Positions 36,601-44,242 of a stretch of 44,242 bases of DNA are shown piece by piece (position 1 is the stretch's first letter; every line of letters starts with the position of its first letter). The stretch comes from Thermodesulfobacteriota bacterium (GTDB lineage Bacteria > Desulfobacterota > DSM-4660 > Desulfatiglandales > Desulfatiglandaceae): NCBI GenBank assembly GCA_028278625.1, contig JANQDY010000020.1, positions 1-44,242 of the forward strand, in the 5' to 3' direction. The notes below the pieces were generated by a model that saw only the letters and a program-made list of their open reading frames with translations, had not been told where the DNA came from and searched no databases. Both the position numbers and the translations under genes were made by a program.

Positions 36601-39600
36601 TTTGGCGGTTTGTCCTATATGACGACCGCGGGCGACTATGGGTTTTCGGATTCGGAATGGTCCCGCCATGATCTGGATGTGATATTCGGCTACATGGTGC
36701 ATCCCCGCCTCGGTGTGGTCGGAGGGTTCAAGTATCTGAGAGGAAAAGGGAATACGGGGAGCAGCCACAGCGAATACGGACCGGTCTTAGGGCTTACGTT
36801 CAATTATCCGCTCCCCATTCCAGATACGGGATTGTTGTTTTATGCCAACGGCTTTTTCATTTCAATGCAGGGGGAGTACAACGTCCCCGGTGTGAGCACG
36901 CCGGATTATGACATCGTCGGATACAGCGGTGAAGCGGGCCTTGCTTATGAAGCCTTTGAGAATTTTTCCATCAATCTGGGGTACAAATATCAGTTCCTGA
37001 AATGGAAGGATTTGGCCAACGACATTCTGTCAGGCATCATTCTGGGCGTCAGCTACGGTTTTTAATCTCTCACCCTTCAATCATCTACGGCTAAAACCGG
37101 CAAAAACGATGCCGCTCTATGGCGCCAGGCGCCCACCCATCCAACTATCCTACCGTAAGAAATCATAAAGGGTTGCGTCACACGCACTAAAAGGACTTCC
37201 ACCTTGACGCGGAACTGAGCAGCAGTGATTTAATATAAACCAGGCACGATTTAGTGAATTAAAAGGTGAGGTTGGTCAAAAAGCAATTGCTTAACGCATA
37301 ATGTTAGAATAATATTAGGGTGTTTAAGCGTGCTGTTATCCTTTCCCGGGCGGACACTATCAGTGTTTGACAAATCCGCATAAGCCGTTTTTTGGGTGAG
37401 CCCTGAATGCCGGAGCAGGAAAAAAAGTGGATGAATTACTGAAAGAAATGCAAAAGCTAAAGGATCTGACCAATGTCTTTACCATGTGGGATGTGGGTAT
37501 GGCGCTGGTTCTCTCATTTCTGTTGGCGTTGATTATCGGAAAGACGTACAAAGAGACGCACCGGGGCATATCCTATTCCCAGTCATACGTACAGACTGTC
37601 GTCATTATGACCATGGTGGTATCGGTCATCATGCTCATCATCGGAAGCAACCTTGCCAGAGCATTTTCCTTGGTAGGGGCGCTTTCCATCGTAAGGTTCA
37701 GAAACGCCATAAAGGAGACAAGAGATGTGGGGTTTGTCTTTTTTGCCATGGCCGTGGGCATGGCTTGCGGCACGCGCTTTTATCTCATGGCTGTTTTTGT
37801 CACCTTTGTCATATGCGGCTCAATCCTCCTCATGTACAAAATGAATCTGTTTGGTAAGGAGATCAGAGAGCGAATTCTCATGATCCAGGTGCCGGAGGAT
37901 TGTCCCTATGAGACCGCCTTTGAGCAAGTGTTCAGGCGGTTTTTTTCCGATGCCAGTCTCATCAGCATGGAAAGCGTAAGAAAAGGAGATATCGTTGAGC
38001 TCATCTATAGCGTGACCATGAAACGGCGATTCAAACCGGAGGCATGCATCAAGGAAATCAGAAAACTGAACGGTAATGAGAAGGTAACCCTCATAGAAGG
38101 TCAACAGCAGGTGGATTTATAGTTGGGGAAATGCGATTTCTTGAGAAAAAAAACTTTCTTGCAAGGGTGTATCGGATATCCTTTAAATCCGCGTTCATTA
38201 TATCCCTGCCCGTTCTCATCTTCGTGGCCTGGATGATTGCGGAGGCGTGGATTGAATACCGGCGGTTTGCCACGATCGCCTGTAGAGGGATGTCCATGCC
38301 TTCATTCAATACTGACATCCTGCATCTTTACCTCAAGGACAACCTGAAGCAGAATTTCATTCGGGCAACATCCCCTGAAGTCCCCAATGATGCGCTGTTG
38401 CCGACGTTTCACCTATCCATTGCACCTGAGAGTTTGAGAGCGTTAAACGCGGCGCTGCCTGAAAGCGGGAAAAGCAACGACTACAGAGCCTATGTGAAAT
38501 ATGAGGGAAAAACTCACACGGTGAAGGCCCGATACATGGGCGACAACTACTGGCACTGGTTGAATCCGCAGAAGTCATGGAGGATCAGAGCCAAAAAGAC
38601 CAAACTCATCAACAAAAGCAGGAAACTGAACATTAAGAACCCTCGTTTTATCTTGCCCTTCAATCAGTGCATCCCCCAGGATCTTGCCAAAGAGATCGGT
38701 TTGATTGCACCCCGCATATTCCCCGTACGGTTCGTTCAAAACGGTCAGTATATGGGCGTCTACCTATTCTGGGATCCCATCGACGAGAGTGTCATCAGGC
38801 GGTTTGACCGAATGCCCGGCAGTATCTACAGTGGTGACGGGGCAACCATTGATTCAATGACGGGGATATCAACACTATGGGTGGATGAGAAATGGTGGGA
38901 AAAAGATGGGAGCCGAAGCGCTGATCAGAAAGGATACCGGGAGGATCTGAGAAGACTCCTTGAGGCGGTGAACACCCTCGATCTTGAAGATTACGACCTG
39001 TTTTGCCGGCAGTATTTTGATCAAGAGATGTTCATCAACCTCTTTTGCCTCGACAGCCTTGTGGGAACCCGGTCCCGTGACTACCACCACAATCATAAAA
39101 TCTACTTCGATCCGTACACGGGGAAATACATTCCCATCTCGTGGGATATGAACAACTGGCATCTCAGACTCAGAAGGCTTGACACGTCCGCCAATCCCCT
39201 GTTGAACAAGTGGAAGCTCATTCCAACCTTTGAACTCGCGCGCCAAAGACGATTGTTCGCATTGCTCAAAACCCATTTCTCCTATGAGCATCTGGAAGCG
39301 AGAATCGATGACTATGACAGAATCGTACGCCCGTCCCTTAAAGCCGATGCGTCGAGGGACGGGAAGTTTTTTAGGCCTCACTACCTTCTGAAATTCGGGC
39401 CGGTATTGATCCGGCCATACACCATGTCGGAATACCGGACTGAGCTTGCGCGATTCAAGAAGGATTTAAATGATCGAATCCGTTTCCTCGGGGATTACCT
39501 CAAGAAGAGCGATCTTTCAGTCTTTCTTGAGGAGGGAAAAGGCTTGAGCAACATCCGGCTTCAAGCTTCGGGAAATGTGGGGAGACTGATCACGGGGCTG

Positions 39601-42600
39601 AAATTCAAAGGAACGTGCCGTTCAATTGGGGTCTATCGGGATGTCAACAGAAACGGGTTGCTTGAGAAGGAAGATGTCTTCCTGGATGAGGGTGATCTTC
39701 ATGATGGGGAGGGGCTGATCCGCCTTAGAGAGGAAATCCTTCCGGGATACAGAAAACAGAGAATCCCCTCACATCCGACCCTTGGAAACCATACCCTTGA
39801 GGCATGCCCGCTGAACTACAACTACATTGCCGTACCCTCAGGGGGGAGGATCGCATCCGTCGAGATACGCTCCCGGAATATCATCACCGGCGAACCTGTA
39901 AGGACCGAACCTCAGCGGGCTTTTACGGATAACCATATGATTTGCGCATCCATTCATCCATGGGACCTTCCCGCCGGATCAAAACCCGAGACCCTGAAGC
40001 TGGGACCCGGGGAGATAACCGTTCTTGAGACCATGGCGTATCCGGAACATGTGACGGTCCAAATAGAACCGGGCACCACATTTCTAATGGGAAAGGGCGT
40101 TTCATTCTATTTTCGGGGTCGGGTTTTGGCACGGGGAACAAAGGAGAACCCCATCGTATTTTCGGCAAAGAGCCCTGAAAAACCCTGGGGTGTTTTCGCG
40201 TTGCAGGGCAAGGGCGCATCCCACAGCGTTTTCGAACACTGCAGTTGGCAAGGGGGATCTCACGGGAGCCGGGATCTCATCTATTATTCCGGGATGGTTT
40301 CCTTTCATGATGTTTACGGGCCCGTCATTCGAAACTGCACCATCGGCCGGAACCATCTGGGGGATGACGGGTTGCACTTGGCTTACTGCAGGGGGGCTTT
40401 GGTTGAAGGATGCCGTTTTATGGATGCGTTAAGCGACGCTTTTGATGCGGATATATGTGATATCCGTATTGCGTCCTGTCGTTTTGAAGGAAGCGCCAAC
40501 GACGCCCTTGATCTCATGACCAGTAAGGCTTCCGTCAGAGCGTGTGTGTTCAAAAATGCCGGAGACAAGGGGATCTCCGTGGGAGAAAAAACGCGCCTGT
40601 CCGTGGATGGATCTGTTTTCGACGGATGCAGAATCGGGATGGAAATCAAAGATGGATCCAAGGTCAAGTTTGGAATGAATATTATCAGGGGAGCTTCCAT
40701 CGGCATCCATCTCTATAAGAAAAACTGGCGTTATGGAAGCGGCGGCAGGATGGACACGAGAAAGCTGTTCCTGGTGGGCTGTGCCGAGCCCATAAAGGTG
40801 AGCAAGGAATCGCGTGCGGCATTTTCGAGTATTGACAACGTCGATCCGGGACTGGCAATCTGGCGTGAAACAGAGAACCGCGCGGGTTTGTCCGCCCCTG
40901 TGATCGATCGGGTATTTTGATCATGAGAGCCGTCCCAAGTTTCGGGTTCGTCTATCTTTTAGGAATCGGTATCGGATTCCTTCTTCTCATTTCATGGGCC
41001 GGGACACGCCATTGGTATGAGGGGATCAGGACGGATGCGGACAGAGCAAAGAGGGCCGCGTACCTTGAAAAAGTGGCAGAGGATTTTCCCGCAAATTGGG
41101 AGCGTATTGCCGTCTATGAACAAGCGGCCCAGCTCAGAAGGGAGTTGGGGCAATCCAAAAAGGCGATCAAAAACCTTGAAAAGGCGAATGCCCTCGGTTC
41201 CAAGGTATCCGGGTTTAGAACGAGGATTGTTTTTGAACCATACAAAAGCGGGCAGTCAAAGGAAGCTGTTGAGCAGGCCAAAAAGCGTTTTGCCCAAGGG
41301 GATCGGGACTGGGCGACTTTCTCAATTATTTTGAGGGATCTCACGGAACACCCGGTGATGTCGGATTTTCGTGAACAGGTGATGAGGGAAATAGGAGAAA
41401 GAACGTTTCCGGGAAAAAGGACGTTTTGCCATGGAAAAGTTGTCACCCTGGGCTTTGCCCCCAACTTGTGTACCTTTGACGAAAATCCGGGATTCATCAT
41501 CATAGCCGCCGATAAGGATAAAGCCCTTTCCCAGAAGGTGGTTATCGGGTGTTACGCAAAGTCCGAAGAGTTGCCTTTAACCGCATCCCTGTCCGATGGG
41601 GAAAGAAAGCTCATCCATTCATTTTACAGGGCTGATAATGTGAAGGTGGCCCTTCCGGAAGTCCCGGCCGGAGAGACGAGGCTTTTTGTGGCGGAGACCG
41701 ATGGAACCTGGGCCCCGGGCGGCGGAGGGGACCATGGCCTGGGTATGTGTGTCATCATAGAAGATTGAGTTCCGGCCTTATGATCAGACGCTTCAACAGA
41801 TATGAACTGAAATACATACTCACATTCAGAGACCATTTGAAAGTGGTGAAAGATCTTGAGGGGTTTCTAGATCGTGACCCATATTCCGATGGAAAAGGCC
41901 GGTACAGGATCGCCAGCCTCTATTATGATAGCCCGGATTTTTCCTGCTACTGGAACAAGATCGACGGCATCAAATACCGCAGGAAATTGCGGTTGCGGGT
42001 CTATCGAGATTCGGACATGGATGTCGGATTTGTTGAGGTCAAGCAGCGCATCAACCGGACCATACAGAAACGGCGCCTTGCCCTTCCTCTGGAGCAAGCA
42101 AAAGCCCTGTGCGGAGGAGAAGATATCGGTGTTGACCAATTGGACAAAAAGGACAGGGAAACCGCCACCGAGGTGTTGTTCCTGGTGCGCTCCCTCGGCA
42201 TGCGGCCCAGATGCGTCATCAGCTATCATCGGAAACCCTTTGAGGGTTCAAGATATGACCATGGCCTGAGGGTCACCTTTGATACCCATTTGAAATACCG
42301 GATCAACGAGCTGGATGTTACGGCCGTATGCAAAGACAGATTTTTCCTGCCCCCGGATATTGTCGTTATGGAAGTCAAGGCCAACGAGAGAATCCCCATG
42401 TGGCTGATTTCGCTTCTGGGGGCCCACGAATGCAACATCAAGCGCATCAGCAAGTACTGTCACGGCATTGAGGGAGGGTTCTCATTGCTTTCCAACAGCA
42501 GAACCTATTCCATTTCCTCTTAGAAAACAGGTGAGGGATGCCAAATGTGAGTGATCAGTTTTTCGGCTTCCTGTCGCCCATATCTCCTCCTTTTCTCAAA

Positions 42601-44242
42601 AGTGGATACGCTTCGGATCAAGAATATCCACTCCTTTCGTACATCTTAATCTGATCTCCGTGTGATTTCTTACAAGAGGTTGATTTGCAGCAGTTGTGTT
42701 GGAGACCGATGGATGGAATACGCTTTTCAAGAAAAGCGCCATCTGATTGATCCTGGGCCGTAAGAAATCGAGAGGATGGGCGTCATATGTATTAAAGCGG
42801 CATGGGAGGTGAAGCCCAAAATGGAAAAACTTCGCGATATCATAAAAGTATCCCTCTACCTTGTGACGGTCGCCGTGCTGTATGTTATGATCAGGCTCGT
42901 GGATGTTGTTTCAAACAAGAAGGAACTCAAAACGGCTTATTGATCCAGTTGTTCCGGCAATCGCAATGTCGGCGGCATGTTTTAGCATCGGCAACCGAGA
43001 GAATCCGGGAGGTTTCTTGATGAAGGTTAAACGGATGTTTGCCAGAGGGTCCGTCTCAATCATTTTCACATGGTGCCTGTTTTTGATCCCGGCATTTGCC
43101 TTTGGCGCCACCATCAGAGTTCCCCATGAGCAACCCACCATTCAGGGCGGCATTGATGCGGCAAATGACGGCGACACCGTGCTGGTGGCCGATGGAACCT
43201 ACAAAGGCGCGGGCAACAAAGACATCGATTTCAAGGGAAAGGCGATCACGGTTCGATCGGAAAGCGGACCCGATGTGTGCATTATTGATTGTGAGCATGA
43301 AGGAAGAGGGTTTTATTTCGCGAGCGGAGAGAAAGCTGATTCGGTCATTTCCGGTTTTACAGTGACGGGAGGGAGTGTTGCAGGATATGGCGGCGGGATC
43401 TATTGCGGATCCGGCGCATCACCGACTATTTCAAATTGCACCATTCGCAACAACACTGCTAATCACTCATCCATTAATTCCTCTCACTATTATGGTTGGG
43501 GCGGTGGCATTTATTGTGGGGAGTCCTCTACTCCGGTCATAAAGAACTGTATTGTCAGAAACAATAGGGCAAACTGGGGTGGCGGCATCTACTGTTTTTC
43601 CTCCTCCCCTGTCATCTTGGCCTGTGTTATCAGGGAAAACACTGCCGTTGGGGGTCTCTTAGGATTTGGCGGCGGGATCTATTGTGATTCTTCATCTCCA
43701 AGCATACAATACTGCGATATCGCAGGCAATCGCTCCAACTGGGGTGGCGGCGTCCATTGTTCTTCCTCCTCGCCCGTTATTTCAGGCTGCGTTATCAGGG
43801 AAAATACGGCTACTGCTTATTCCGATGTCGGCAAAGGCGGCGGCATCTATTGCGATTTTTCTTCTTCGCCTGCCATTACAAATTGCATTGTCAGCGCTAA
43901 CCTTGCCAGGGCCTATTACCGCCAGGACGGTTTGGGGAGCGGCGTCTATTGCGATTCTTCCCCCTCGCCCGTCGTTACAAACTGCACCGTCACTGGAAAC
44001 ACAAGTGAACTCAGTATTTATGATTGGTATCAAGGCCTCAATGGCAGTGGGATACGCTGTGGAACAGGTCTTAAAATCAAAAATACAATCGTCTGGGATA
44101 ACAGCCCAGAAGAGATCAGGGGTGATCCAAATGTCGAATACTGCGTAAGCGATCACGGGGTAGCTAAAAAAAGGCGTTGAGGGCGGTTTTTCGCTGGACT
44201 CTGCACGCGTTTTGAAGTATAGAATCATGGGAAAGAACGGAT

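Overview
The window is about 44 kb of bacterial chromosome with bacterial -35/-10, sigma54 and Shine-Dalgarno signals. The gene set suggests an anaerobic, probably sulfate-reducing member of the Desulfobacterota. It includes a Ni-Fe CO dehydrogenase with the D. vulgaris-type N-terminal cysteine motif, CooF, an octaheme cytochrome c, a TauE/SafE anion exporter, a ferredoxin-nitroreductase and a liv-type transporter with an acyl-CoA ligase. This assignment is an inference from gene content. I see no rRNA, tRNA, CRISPR array, phage or transposase gene.

Layout. 1-2.1 kb (+): a frameshifted ABM-like gene, a geranylgeranyl-reductase-type flavoprotein and a cobalamin adenosyltransferase without an ordinary start codon. 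2.1-5 kb (-): MltF-like lytic transglycosylase, then a cNMP-binding protein and a TMEM175-like membrane protein. 5.1-6.2 kb (+): TauE/SafE exporter with a promoter that moves its start. 6.2-18 kb (-): a long same-strand run. In order of transcription it is a class III cyclase, an octaheme cytochrome, then FNOR-CooF-CooS-CrcB-PII-like/CBS-DUF4105-lipoprotein hydrolase. The genes from FNOR onward are tightly packed, and CooS and CrcB share a TAA-ATG junction. 18-20.5 kb (-): a tyrosine-rich exported protein (34% Tyr), an anchored coiled-coil protein and a K+ channel. 20.7-22.4 kb (+): an exported RelA/SpoT-fold protein overlapping a HesA/ThiF E1-like protein.

22.4-26.5 kb: a ZraP-ZraS-ZraR-like arrangement. 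A Spy/CpxP-like gene with a good sigma54 promoter lies divergent from a histidine kinase and a sigma54 response regulator. 26.5-28.6 kb: ferredoxin-nitroreductase and two unknown membrane proteins. 28.6-35.2 kb (+): livKHMGF plus an acyl-CoA ligase broken by one in-frame TAG. 35.3-37.1 kb (+): exported caspase-like protease and an outer-membrane barrel. 37.4-44.2 kb (+): a surface-polymer-like cluster of DUF4956, CotH kinase fused to a beta-helix, an unknown anchored protein, a VTC domain, a 40-residue membrane peptide and a cysteine-laddered beta-helix protein.

Most notable are the tyrosine-rich exported polypeptide, the exported RSH-fold/E1 pair, the joining of CO dehydrogenase to a fluoride channel and a PII-like/CBS sensor, and the CotH/VTC/beta-helix cluster. 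A 116-bp two-hairpin repeat occurs twice in opposite orientation, once just upstream of the cyclase and once between the sigma54 promoter and the kinase. All start sites, promoters and hairpins were read by eye; no database search was run.
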